Assembly (NCBI GenBank): GCA_003168375.1
Contig: PMSI01000003.1
Location: 186,001 to 250,000, forward strand
DNA from: Vulcanimicrobiota bacterium
GTDB taxonomy: Bacteria; Vulcanimicrobiota; Vulcanimicrobiia; Vulcanimicrobiales; Vulcanimicrobiaceae
Length of the DNA: 64,000 nt
Direction: 5' to 3'
This document shows, piece after piece, positions 9,292-17,510 of the stretch. The notes under the pieces are model-generated. The model did not search any database, was not told the DNA's origin, and worked only from the letters and a program-made list of their open reading frames with translations. Positions within the stretch are counted from its first letter, which is position 1; the number at the start of each line of letters is the position of its first letter. Position numbers and translations under genes: made by a program.

Positions 9292-11409
9292 TCAGAACGG
9301 CGTGAAGTTCAGGTTCTTCACGAGGAACGCGAAGCGGTCGGCGACGTCGTCGATGATCTTCTCGGTCGGCCGTCCCGCCCCGTGACCCGCCTTCGACTCG
9401 ACCCGCAGCAGCACCGGAGCGTCACCGCCCTGCGCGTGCTGGAGCGCAGCCGCGAACTTGAACGAATGGGCCGGGAAGACACGGTCGTCGTGGTCGGAGG
9501 TCATCACCATCGTCGGCGGATATTTCGTGCCGTCCTTGACGTTGTGGTACGGCGAGTACGCGATCAGATACTTGAACTGGTCGGCCGAGGCGTCGGCGGA
9601 TCCGTAGTCGGTCACCCACGCTTTGCCGACGGTGAACTTTTGAAAGCGCAGCATGTCGAGCACGCCGACCTCGGGGATCGCCGCGCCGAACAGGTCGGGC
9701 CGCTGGGTGATCGCCGCACCGACCAGCAGCCCGCCGTTCGAACCGCCGTTTGCCGCCAGCTTCGGCGTCGACGTGATCTTCTTGTCGATCAGCATCTGCG
9801 CCGCCGCCAGGTAGTCGTCGAACACGTGCTGTTTGTTGGCGAGCCGGCCTGCATCGTGCCAGGCGTCACCGTACTCGCCGCCGCCGCGTAGGGTCGCGAC
9901 CGCGTACGCGCCGCCCATTTGCAGCCACATCGCGGTCGACGACGAGAACGAGGGCGTGAGTGAGATGTTGAACCCGCCGTAGCCGTAGAGAATTGTCGGC
10001 GTCGAGCCGTCGAGCGGCATGTTCGTGCGGTGCACCACGAACACGGGGACGCGCGTGCCGTCCTTCGAGGTCGCGAAGAGCTGCTCGGTGACGTACGGTG
10101 TCGCATCGAACGCGATCTTCGGCCGGATCGCGACCGTGCTCTTTCCGGTCACGGTGTCGAGCCGGTAGATCGTCGTGGGATAGGTGTACGACGTGAAGCC
10201 GTAGTACGCCATGCGGTCCTCGCGATGCCCGCCGGGATTCCCGCCGCTGCCGATCCCGGGCAGTTCGACCGTTCCGAGGCTTTGGCCGGCGAGAGAGTAC
10301 ACGCGCACGACCGAATGCGCATCGTGCAGGTACGAGACGTAGAAGCGGTCGCCGTGCATCGAAACGCCGTCCAACGTGTCGGCCGACTGCGGGACGATGT
10401 CGTGCAGCGTATGTGATGCGTCCTTGAGGTCGAGCAAGACCAGCCGGCTCCGCGGCGCGGCGAGGTTCGTCGTGAGATAGATCTTCGTGCCGTCGTCGCC
10501 GACCGGCGAGTACTGCACGTTCGGATCGAGCGGATAGAGTTGCTTGAACGCGGTCTCCGGCTCGGCGGCGCGCTTCCAGGAGAGACTGTTGCCGTTGCCC
10601 TTCGACGTGAAGAAGAGGTCGTACCGCTGGTCGTCGGTGCGCTCGACGCCGAGGAACTGATCGGGCGGCGCGGTGGTGATCAGCCGGTCCGCGGACTGCG
10701 GGGTACCGAGGCGGTGGAAGTACATCTTCTGGGCGCCGAGGGCGCTCAGCGTGGCGTTTCCGGCACCGGGCTTCGGCGGGTCGTATGCGTTGTAGTAGAA
10801 CCCGGTGTTCCCGGTCCACGACGCACCGGAGAATTTGCTCCATTGCAGCGTGTCCGGCAGGTCGCGGCCGGTGGCGACGTCCTTGACGTGCCAGGTCTGC
10901 CAGTCGGCGCCCGACGACTGCGTCGCGTACGCCACCAAGCTGCCGTCGTGCGTCAAGTGGAATCCGGCCAGCGCGACGGTTCCGTCGGCGGCGAGCGTGT
11001 TTGGATCGAGCAGGACGCGCGGCGTCCCGTGCTCGCCGCGCTGCACGTAGTACACGCTCTGATTCTGCAGCCCGGTATTGCGCGAGAAGAACCACCAGTT
11101 TCCTTGGTGGAACGGCGCGCCGACCTTTTCGTAGTTCAGCAGCTTGCGGTACGCGTCGCGAATCGCGCTGCGCTGCGGGATCGCGTCCAGATACGAACGC
11201 GTCAGATCGCCCTCCGCCTTCACCCAGGCGGTCGTCTGCGGCGAGTCCACGTCTTCCATCCAGCGGTACGGGTCAGGTACAGGCGTCCCGAAAAAACTGT
11301 CGGAGACGGCCCCGCGCGCCGCATCCGGATAGGCGAACGGCGCTGCGGCGGCGAGGGCGGGGGAGACGGCGATCAGCGCTGCTGCCAGCGCAAAAACAAA
11401 ACGACGCAT
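9292..11409 (-). CDS. Prolyl oligopeptidase (S9A family), secreted
   Basis: A 705-residue serine peptidase that cleaves short peptides after proline. The signal peptide (MRRFVFALAAAL...ALA) supports the ATG at 11409 although the frame stays open upstream. The N-terminal propeller begins with the family signature DPYRWMED. The catalytic domain carries GGSNGG (nucleophile Ser, near 548), DHDDRV (Asp near 637) and AGHGAG (His near 675). The divergent regulator-like gene starts 93 bases upstream. The length matches the family. Confidence 0.93.
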   Translation of the reverse strand: MRRFVFALAAALIAVSPALAAAAPFAYPDAARGAVSDSFFGTPVPDPYRWMEDVDSPQTTAWVKAEGDLTRSYLDAIPQRSAIRDAYRKLLNYEKVGAPFHQGNWWFFSRNTGLQNQSVYYVQRGEHGTPRVLLDPNTLAADGTVALAGFHLTHDGSLVAYATQSSGADWQTWHVKDVATGRDLPDTLQWSKFSGASWTGNTGFYYNAYDPPKPGAGNATLSALGAQKMYFHRLGTPQSADRLITTAPPDQFLGVERTDDQRYDLFFTSKGNGNSLSWKRAAEPETAFKQLYPLDPNVQYSPVGDDGTKIYLTTNLAAPRSRLVLLDLKDASHTLHDIVPQSADTLDGVSMHGDRFYVSYLHDAHSVVRVYSLAGQSLGTVELPGIGSGGNPGGHREDRMAYYGFTSYTYPTTIYRLDTVTGKSTVAIRPKIAFDATPYVTEQLFATSKDGTRVPVFVVHRTNMPLDGSTPTILYGYGGFNISLTPSFSSSTAMWLQMGGAYAVATLRGGGEYGDAWHDAGRLANKQHVFDDYLAAAQMLIDKKITSTPKLAANGGSNGGLLVGAAITQRPDLFGAAIPEVGVLDMLRFQKFTVGKAWVTDYGSADASADQFKYLIAYSPYHNVKDGTKYPPTMVMTSDHDDRVFPAHSFKFAAALQHAQGGDAPVLLRVESKAGHGAGRPTEKIIDDVADRFAFLVKNLNFTPF

Positions 11410-11502
11410 CAGGGCGCCCCTTCTACGAAGGAAACCGGAGCCGCCTGCCAAGCTTCTGCCAAACACGGAGGCGGTCGACGGCAGGATCGGCAACGGTGAC
11501 CC

Positions 11503-12792
11503 ATGGCAAGCTCCGTCCAGGTGCGCCGGCTCCTGCGCGGGATCCGCAGGCCGAACGAGCTGTATGCCGATTCGCTTGCGAACGAACTCGCGAGAGCGAT
11601 CGGCGCCGCGTCGCCGCGCGAGGCGGTGCTCACGCTCCTGGAGCGCGCGCTGCACGACTACGATCCGCGCTGCCGCCGGCTCGTCGAGCTGTGCGACATG
11701 CGGGGTGAACCCGGGAAGGTTGCCGCCGAGGAACTGCACCTCTCCGAGCGCAGCTTCTACCGGATGCGAGCGCTGGTGGTCGCGGCGCTGGAGCGGACGA
11801 TCGCCGAGCTTTGCCGCTCGACCCCGCGCCGCGCAGTCGACATCGATGCGGTGGGGTGGTACGCACGCGGTCAACGCCACCTCAGCCGCCGGACGCGATC
11901 GTCGCTCGACACTGCGCTCGCGTGCTTCGACGCCGCGCTCGCTCACGATCCACGCTTCGCCCGCGCATATGCCGGCATCGCATACGCGCGCTTGCTCGCC
12001 GCGGAGTACGCGATCGAAGACGAACGCACGGCATTTGCCGGCGCGAAGCTCGCGCTCGCCCGTGCGCGCGACCTCGATCCGGACTTAGCGGAGGTCTATG
12101 CGGCGGAAGGCGACCTGATGCTCTTCGCCCACCGCGACGCGGTACGCGCACGTTCGCTGTTCGAGGCTGCGATCGGGCGCGATACCCAGTGCGCGAGCGC
12201 GTACCAGAACGTAGCCTGGCTGGCCCTGCTCGAACGCCGTCCCGAGGTCGCGGCGGCAACCGCCGCGGACGGCCTCTTGCGCGAGCCGGCGTCGCTCGCG
12301 CTGCAAACGACGCTCGGCCTCGCGCTGTACGAAGCGGGACGCGGCGAGAGCGCTCAGGCGCACCTGCGATCGATCCTCGGTGCCGATCCGGACTACGTTC
12401 CGGCGCGCTTTCATCTCGCGGCGATCCTCGCCGAAACCGGCGCGCACTCCGAGGCGCTCGAGTTGTTCGAAGCGCTCATCGCGGAAGAGCCGCGCGCAAC
12501 CTACGTTGCAGCCGCCGCGTACGCGCGCGCTCGACTCGGAGACGCGAAGGGTGCGCTGGCTGCCCTCGCTGCGATCGAAGCGCGAGCGCCGCGCGAGCGC
12601 CCGCCGTACGTTTATCGCGCGATCGTGCTCGGCGGGCTCGGTCGTGAGGCGGGAGCGCTGCGCGAGCTGCGGGCTGCAGTGCGCGCGGAACAGCCGTGGC
12701 CGTGCACCGTGTGTCTCAATCCGTTCCTGCGGTCGCTGCGCGGCGTCGGCGACTACGACAGCCTGTTCGAAATCGTGACCGTTTCGGCCTGA
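11503..12792 (+). CDS. HTH-like/TPR-repeat protein, possible regulator
   Basis: A 429-residue soluble protein. Residues 1-110 are helical and include a helix-turn-helix-like stretch (AAEELHLSERSFYRMRALV). Residues 120-400 are tetratricopeptide-like helix pairs (ALACFDAALAHDPRFARAYAG, LEAAIGRDTQCASAYQNVAW). It resembles one-component regulators that pair DNA binding with TPR sensing and is divergent from the secreted peptidase, which could be its target. Both the DNA-binding role and the target are inference. Confidence 0.72.
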   Translation: MASSVQVRRLLRGIRRPNELYADSLANELARAIGAASPREAVLTLLERALHDYDPRCRRLVELCDMRGEPGKVAAEELHLSERSFYRMRALVVAALERTIAELCRSTPRRAVDIDAVGWYARGQRHLSRRTRSSLDTALACFDAALAHDPRFARAYAGIAYARLLAAEYAIEDERTAFAGAKLALARARDLDPDLAEVYAAEGDLMLFAHRDAVRARSLFEAAIGRDTQCASAYQNVAWLALLERRPEVAAATAADGLLREPASLALQTTLGLALYEAGRGESAQAHLRSILGADPDYVPARFHLAAILAETGAHSEALELFEALIAEEPRATYVAAAAYARARLGDAKGALAALAAIEARAPRERPPYVYRAIVLGGLGREAGALRELRAAVRAEQPWPCTVCLNPFLRSLRGVGDYDSLFEIVTVSA

Positions 12793-12874
12793 TGCCGGCG
12801 CCGTACGCGCCAGGGATAGCCGCTACCGGTGACGCCAGGCATCGAGTCGCTCGCGGCGGAAGTCGCACCGCATC

Positions 12875-13327
12875 ATGGACGTTCAAAGGCTGGACCACGT
12901 CAACATCCTTACCGGAGACGTCGAGCGGACGACGGGGTTCCTCACCTCGGTCCTGGGACTGGAAGACGGGCCTCGGCCGGACTTCGGTTCGCCGGGTCAT
13001 TGGCTCTATCGCAACGGCACGGCCATCGTGCACGTCAGCGATGCGCGCAAGAAGGAAGTAACGCACGCGGTCGACGGATCGCGGGGCGATGACTCGAAGG
13101 GCGGTGCCAGGGGCATCGTCGATCACGTCGCCTTCCGCTGCAGCGGTTATCGCGCCACGATGGAGCGCCTGCGCTCGCTCGGCGTCCCCGTCCACGAGGC
13201 GACGATACCCGGCGCCGGCGACCGGCAAGTTTTCGTCGACGGTCCCGACGACGTGTCGTTCGAGCTGATCTTCTCGGCGGCAGACGTCGCCGCGTCGGTG
13301 CCGACGGCGGATCTCGAAGTCCGCTAG
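12875..13327 (+). CDS. VOC-superfamily (glyoxalase/dioxygenase-like) protein
   Basis: A 150-residue vicinal-oxygen-chelate protein with two beta-alpha-beta-beta-beta units. Candidate metal ligands are His8 (LDHVNIL), the His in IVDHVAFR near residue 88, and the Glu in VSFELIF near 135. The substrate is unknown: glyoxalase, fosfomycin-resistance and extradiol dioxygenase enzymes share the fold. Its TAG stop shares the palindrome CTAG with the stop of the convergent TonB-receptor gene. Confidence 0.85.
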   Translation: MDVQRLDHVNILTGDVERTTGFLTSVLGLEDGPRPDFGSPGHWLYRNGTAIVHVSDARKKEVTHAVDGSRGDDSKGGARGIVDHVAFRCSGYRATMERLRSLGVPVHEATIPGAGDRQVFVDGPDDVSFELIFSAADVAASVPTADLEVR

Positions 13328-15612
13328 CGGATCGTCAGGATCAAACGAAGCGCGGCAGGCTCGAGCACGAGCGCGTCGCGCGGGGCGGGTGCGGCGCCCG
13401 GCAGCGGGTACGGCGTACCGAGTCCGAGCCGCGTGAAGCGGCCGCTGACGGCATTGGTGAGGTTCGTGCCGGCGAGGGTCAGATCGAGGTGGCGCCACGT
13501 TTTGCCGAGCGCCGCGTCGAGCGTCGCGAAGCGGCCTTGCGCGAGCTCGTTGTTCGCGCTCTTCGCGCTCAAGTTTGCGGCGCCGTGCATCCCGGCGTGC
13601 GCGTAGCGCAGACCGAGCGAGAACGCCTGGATCGGGATGCCGGCGAACTGCTGCCCGACGACGAGATCCGATCCCGAGGTCGGATTCGCGGCGACGACAT
13701 CCGGAAGCGACGTCGGGTACGCGGCGTTCACGCCGTACTCGGCGGTGGCGAACCACGGGCCGAAGCGGTGCGCCACCCGCAGCGACCCACCCTGATAGAC
13801 GACGCTCCCGACGTTGATCGGAAAGGATTGCGCGACGACCGTGCTGACGCCGTTCGGGCAGGTCGTGCCGAGTGGATAGAAGTTCTCGATCGGGTCACGC
13901 AAGTTCGTCCGGTACAGGGTCGCGTCGACGGTCGTCCGTCCGAATCGCTTGCCGTAGCCGAGCTCGTACTCGGTGGCGTGCTCGGCGCGCTCCTTCGGGT
14001 TACCGTTTGCGCCGACGCAGTTCGCGTCCGGCGTCAAGTCCGCGACCGGCAAGGTGTAGAGCTCGGCGAGCAGCGGCGCGCGGAATCCGGTGCCGGCGGC
14101 GAAGCGGAGCGTCCCGCCGCCGGCGTCCTCGTAGGCGATTCCGATCCGGCCGTCGATGCTCGATCCGAAGCTCGACCAGTGCGACGATTCGACGCTCGCG
14201 CCGATGCGCACCCGCGGCCCGACGTCTCCGCTCGCGCGCAGCCACGCCTGCGTTGCGTGCTCACGCTGCGTTGTGACGAATTGATCCGGAGACGTCAGTA
14301 CCTCCGAGCGCGTTTGCGTGCCCAGCGCGAAGCTCGCCGTGCCGACGTTGCGCGTCCACTCCGCCTTGGTCGTCGCGAGCCGATCGGTCAACGAGAGATC
14401 ATACGGTGAGAACGCACCCGCGTCCGGCAGCATCCGGGTGACGGCCGTCGCGTTGCTGGAGAGGCCGCTGCTGATCGCGAGCGTCCCCGCGCCGAGCGGC
14501 AGCGTCAGGCTGCCCAGCGTCGCGCGGATGCTCAGCGCCGACGTCTCGGGTCCGCTTCCCACGAACGCAGCGCCCGGCGCATCGTTCGCGGGATCGGCGG
14601 GCGCGGTCTGCGCGGCGCCTTCGTCGCGTCTGCCGTCGACGGTCAACGTGCGCAGCCGCAGCGTCGAACGCGGCGAGAAGTCGTAGCTCAGGTTGACGAG
14701 CCCGGTGGCGAGCGCCGTCGACGAACCGACGCGCGTCGCGACGTTGGTCGTGCCGCCGTTGCCGTCGGGGACCTGCAGCGTCACCGGATAGTCGTGCACG
14801 TAACCGCCGGCATGCGCGCTGCCGAGCCCGAGCGCATACCCGAACCGCGAGACGCGACCCGTCGCGTTGAGCTCGACGGACGACGCGCCGAACGAGCCGG
14901 CCGACAGCCGCAGCGCCCGCTGCGGCGTCGCCGTCGGACGAAGCGACACGAGGTTGATCTCACCGCCGATCGTATCGGCGCCGCCGCGGTCCTCCGGTCC
15001 GAGACCTTCGCTGACGTCGACTGCGGAGAGCACCAAGCTCGGGAACGACGCGAGATCGAGATCGCCGGTGTTCGCGTTGTTGAGCGGCTGACCGTCGAGC
15101 GATATCCGCGTCTCCGACGGATCGGGACCGCGCAGCGAGACGACCGTCGTCGCGCTCGCCGTTCCGGAGTCCGGACGGGTCAGCGTGACCGAGGGTATCC
15201 CGGCCAGCGCCTCGATCACGCGATCGTACCCCAGCGCGTCCAGCTCCGCGCGCGAGATCTCGCGCGACGGTACCGTCGTGTGCGGTACCGCCAGACGTCC
15301 GTCGACGCTGACCCGTCCGATCTCGCGCAGCCGGCCCGCTCCGATCGGTTCGAGCGCGACGTCGATTCGCTCACCTTCGTGCACGACGACGTCGGTCACG
15401 GCTACTGCGTAGCCCGGTGAGACGATTGTGATCCGGTACGCGCCGGCCGGCACGGTCACGCTGAACCGACCGTTTGCATCGCTGTCGGCGGTGGCGCGTG
15501 ACGGTCCCGCAAACTGCACGTGGGCGCGGAGCGGCGCCCCATCCGCCGAGTGGACGGTGCCGGAGATCCCGCAGCACGCGACGGCGGCAGCGAGGATAAT
15601 CGGGACGGGCAT
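13324..15612 (-). CDS. TonB-dependent outer-membrane receptor
   Basis: A 762-residue outer-membrane gated channel. A signal peptide (MPVPIILAAAVACC) precedes a carboxypeptidase-regulatory-like beta domain (GISGTVHSADGAPL, residues 16-95). Then come the plug (VIEALAGIPSVTL, RISLDGQPLNN) and a 22-strand-type barrel ending with a short aromatic-poor tail (ALRLILTIR). The pattern suits transport of a siderophore, cobalamin or glycan; none can be assigned. It is evidence for a diderm envelope. ATG 15612 is the only start compatible with the signal peptide. Confidence 0.9.
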   Translation of the reverse strand: MPVPIILAAAVACCGISGTVHSADGAPLRAHVQFAGPSRATADSDANGRFSVTVPAGAYRITIVSPGYAVAVTDVVVHEGERIDVALEPIGAGRLREIGRVSVDGRLAVPHTTVPSREISRAELDALGYDRVIEALAGIPSVTLTRPDSGTASATTVVSLRGPDPSETRISLDGQPLNNANTGDLDLASFPSLVLSAVDVSEGLGPEDRGGADTIGGEINLVSLRPTATPQRALRLSAGSFGASSVELNATGRVSRFGYALGLGSAHAGGYVHDYPVTLQVPDGNGGTTNVATRVGSSTALATGLVNLSYDFSPRSTLRLRTLTVDGRRDEGAAQTAPADPANDAPGAAFVGSGPETSALSIRATLGSLTLPLGAGTLAISSGLSSNATAVTRMLPDAGAFSPYDLSLTDRLATTKAEWTRNVGTASFALGTQTRSEVLTSPDQFVTTQREHATQAWLRASGDVGPRVRIGASVESSHWSSFGSSIDGRIGIAYEDAGGGTLRFAAGTGFRAPLLAELYTLPVADLTPDANCVGANGNPKERAEHATEYELGYGKRFGRTTVDATLYRTNLRDPIENFYPLGTTCPNGVSTVVAQSFPINVGSVVYQGGSLRVAHRFGPWFATAEYGVNAAYPTSLPDVVAANPTSGSDLVVGQQFAGIPIQAFSLGLRYAHAGMHGAANLSAKSANNELAQGRFATLDAALGKTWRHLDLTLAGTNLTNAVSGRFTRLGLGTPYPLPGAAPAPRDALVLEPAALRLILTIR

Positions 15613-15785
15613 GGGTTTACTCTTCGCGTCTACCGACGATTCGCCCCGGTGCGTGGACGGACTTTGGTCCTAATCGTCCGTTATTCTGCGCATTCCGATC
15701 ATGACAGCGTCGCAGGCGCACCGCGTTGCGCTTTATGGGTGTCGAAACTCCTCTGCGGCGATCCCCGACTCCACCTGGTAGAGTC

Positions 15786-16382
15786 TCACGGCGACATTCT
15801 TCCGCGAAGTGTTTCAGGGATGAACGGAATCCGCCCGGGAGATAACCTCGTTGACGATACGGAGCTCGTGCGCAGTATCGTTTCCGGGATAATTACCAAG
15901 TTCCGACCGTGAGGTCTATCGGCGGCCGACGGCGCGATGATAGCTTCGAATCGCTCGCTCCGTGCGGCTTCACCGATCCGCTGCGTGAAAGGAAAGCGGC
16001 GGGAATTCTGTTCTCGTAGCCACGGTCCGTGAAGGTCGCTCAACGACACGCCAAGCGTGGCGCGAATGCTAGGGTCACACAGATTCAGGACCTGACTCAA
16101 GTCAACTTTCACCGTGAGCATAGCACGACCCGCGATCGCACGGACGATACCGTGAACGTCCGCTATCGCGCCGACTTCGAGAAGCGCGGTTTTCTTCCGG
16201 CGCGAGACGTAGTATGCCTCGAACGTGTTCTTACGGTTGTACCGGCCGCCGCGTTGCGTCGAGCCATAACCGGACAGCGGAGATCCTGCATGAACGAGCA
16301 GGATGGAACGATAGAATCTGCCGGCAAGCGCGACGCGCCGAACGCCGGCAAGCCGCGTCCGAAAGCCGCGAACCGTCGTCAG
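15786..16382 (-). CDS. RES-domain NAD+-degrading toxin starting at CTG
   Basis: A 198-residue reading frame matching the RES toxin family (NAD+ phosphorylase/glycohydrolase, toxins of Xre/MbcA-RES modules). The four residues known to matter in the family are all present: Arg47 in GGRYN, Tyr57 in EAYYVS, Glu69 in TALLEVG and Ser152 in IIAPSA. The C-terminal block FTQRIGEAAR also fits. The first ATG in frame (16121) would delete the first three of these. No ATG, GTG or TTG exists between that point and the in-frame stop at 16398-16400. The only reasonable start is CTG at 16382, which overlaps the antitoxin's TGA as CTGA. Alternatively the start was lost and the gene is silent. Confidence 0.75.
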   Translation of the reverse strand: MTTVRGFRTRLAGVRRVALAGRFYRSILLVHAGSPLSGYGSTQRGGRYNRKNTFEAYYVSRRKKTALLEVGAIADVHGIVRAIAGRAMLTVKVDLSQVLNLCDPSIRATLGVSLSDLHGPWLREQNSRRFPFTQRIGEAARSERFEAIIAPSAADRPHGRNLVIIPETILRTSSVSSTRLSPGRIPFIPETLRGRMSP

Positions 16383-16753
16383 ATCGGTTGACCGCTCTCA
16401 AGGGCGTACGCCAGCGTTTCGACGGAAGCGAAATCGCCGTCTATCAGAAGGTCGAGGGGAGAGGCGTGATCGAGTTGAGGCCGCGGGCTCTTCAGCCAAA
16501 TTAACGTCGAGCGGCGCGAGCCCAAGAGCTCGTCCAGACGCGCCAGGAGGACGGCGATCTTGCGTCCGGGCTTTTGAAGTCGTTCCGATGCGGGGTTGCT
16601 GCGGAGCGCACGCTCCGTCAGGTGGGCTGTCTTTGCAACTCGTCCGAGCGATACGTCCAACGCTCGCGCCAGAGCGGGTCCTAGTACCCGCCCGCGCGCG
16701 TCGAACACCTCTTCTGCGGCCACTCTCTTAAGGGCGGCTCCCGAGACTCCCAT
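16379..16753 (-). CDS. Xre/MbcA/ParS-type antitoxin (DUF2384)
   Basis: A 124-residue antitoxin. The N-terminal half reads like the helical Xre-like DNA-binding region (RVLGPALARALDVSLGRVAKTAHLTERALR). The C-terminal half is the toxin-binding DUF2384 region (LLGSRRSTLIWLKSPRP, SPLDLLIDGDFASVE). ATG 16753 is chosen because GGAAG lies about ten bases upstream and homology begins just after it; the frame stays open to 16972. It would repress its own operon and neutralise the RES protein encoded immediately downstream with a 4-base overlap. Confidence 0.8.
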   Translation of the reverse strand: MGVSGAALKRVAAEEVFDARGRVLGPALARALDVSLGRVAKTAHLTERALRSNPASERLQKPGRKIAVLLARLDELLGSRRSTLIWLKSPRPQLDHASPLDLLIDGDFASVETLAYALESGQPI

Positions 16754-17030
16754 CGTGCCACAAAACTTCCAGATGCGTAGTAGTCTACCTTTCAAAAATA
16801 TGCTGTCTCGCAACTTCGCGACCATCGACATGTCCCGACTCGTGTCAGGAGCAGCGGCGCCGCGCCGATTAGGGAGAACGAGGCCCCATTCGAGACCGGG
16901 CGGCCGCCACGAAGAATCTTTACGTTTAATGTCGACGGCGCGGCGGAAAATCGCCCCTCTATCTAGCATCAATTGAGCTCGGCCGGTCCCCCGGCCAGGG
17001 GAACTGTCAGACCTGCGGGAGGGGTGCTGC

Positions 17031-17507
17031 GTGCCACGACCCTTGCTACGACCCCCTACGTCCGAGGGGCCGCTTACCCGAGTTCCGTCGACCGGACCGA
17101 CGAAGAGGACCCTAACGGGCGACGCGCTGACCGCGCGCTTGCGGGTGAAGCGGTCCGCCGCCTATATGACCGCCTTGATGAAGCTCGATGCAGGCGGACA
17201 CGGGATCAATCGGGAAACCGCGCGCGCGCTCGTCGACACCGTTCGCATCGAGTTCCCTGAGCTTACGATGGATCAGCTCCTGCTCGGGATCGTGGCGAAA
17301 TGCTACCTCGGCGAGCCGTTTGAGATCCACACGCTGGACATCGCCGGCTGCATCGTGACGCACTTCAAACGCGGCGAGCCGATGCCCGGCGGATTGGAGA
17401 AAGCCCGGGCGATCGGGGTCAACCCGTATTACGCGTTCGTCGAAGTCTATCCGACAAGCGTACGTGCCATCCGTGCCGATGGCGGCGTCACCGTGACGGA
17501 GATTTGA
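17031..17507 (+). CDS. Unknown protein, first gene of the AAA+ cluster
   Basis: A 158-residue protein starting at GTG with a good ribosome site (GGAGGGG, 6-8 bases upstream). The first 30 residues are Pro/Arg/Thr-rich and look disordered. Residues 40-100 are helical (RSAAYMTALMKLDAGG, ETARALVDTV, TMDQLLLGIVAKC). Residues 100-158 look alpha/beta (DIAGCIVTHFKRGEPMPGGLE, YYAFVEVYPTSVRAI). No family is recognised. It is the promoter-proximal gene of the six-gene run ending at 22009 and sits divergently from the toxin-antitoxin pair, 277 bases away, with nothing recognisable between them. Confidence 0.68.
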   Translation: MPRPLLRPPTSEGPLTRVPSTGPTKRTLTGDALTARLRVKRSAAYMTALMKLDAGGHGINRETARALVDTVRIEFPELTMDQLLLGIVAKCYLGEPFEIHTLDIAGCIVTHFKRGEPMPGGLEKARAIGVNPYYAFVEVYPTSVRAIRADGGVTVTEI

Positions 17508-17510
17508 TCC

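Noticed and set aside
16029-16391. Plus-strand 120-residue open frame across the RES toxin
   Set aside because: It shows no domain and lies antisense to a RES domain with all active-site residues.
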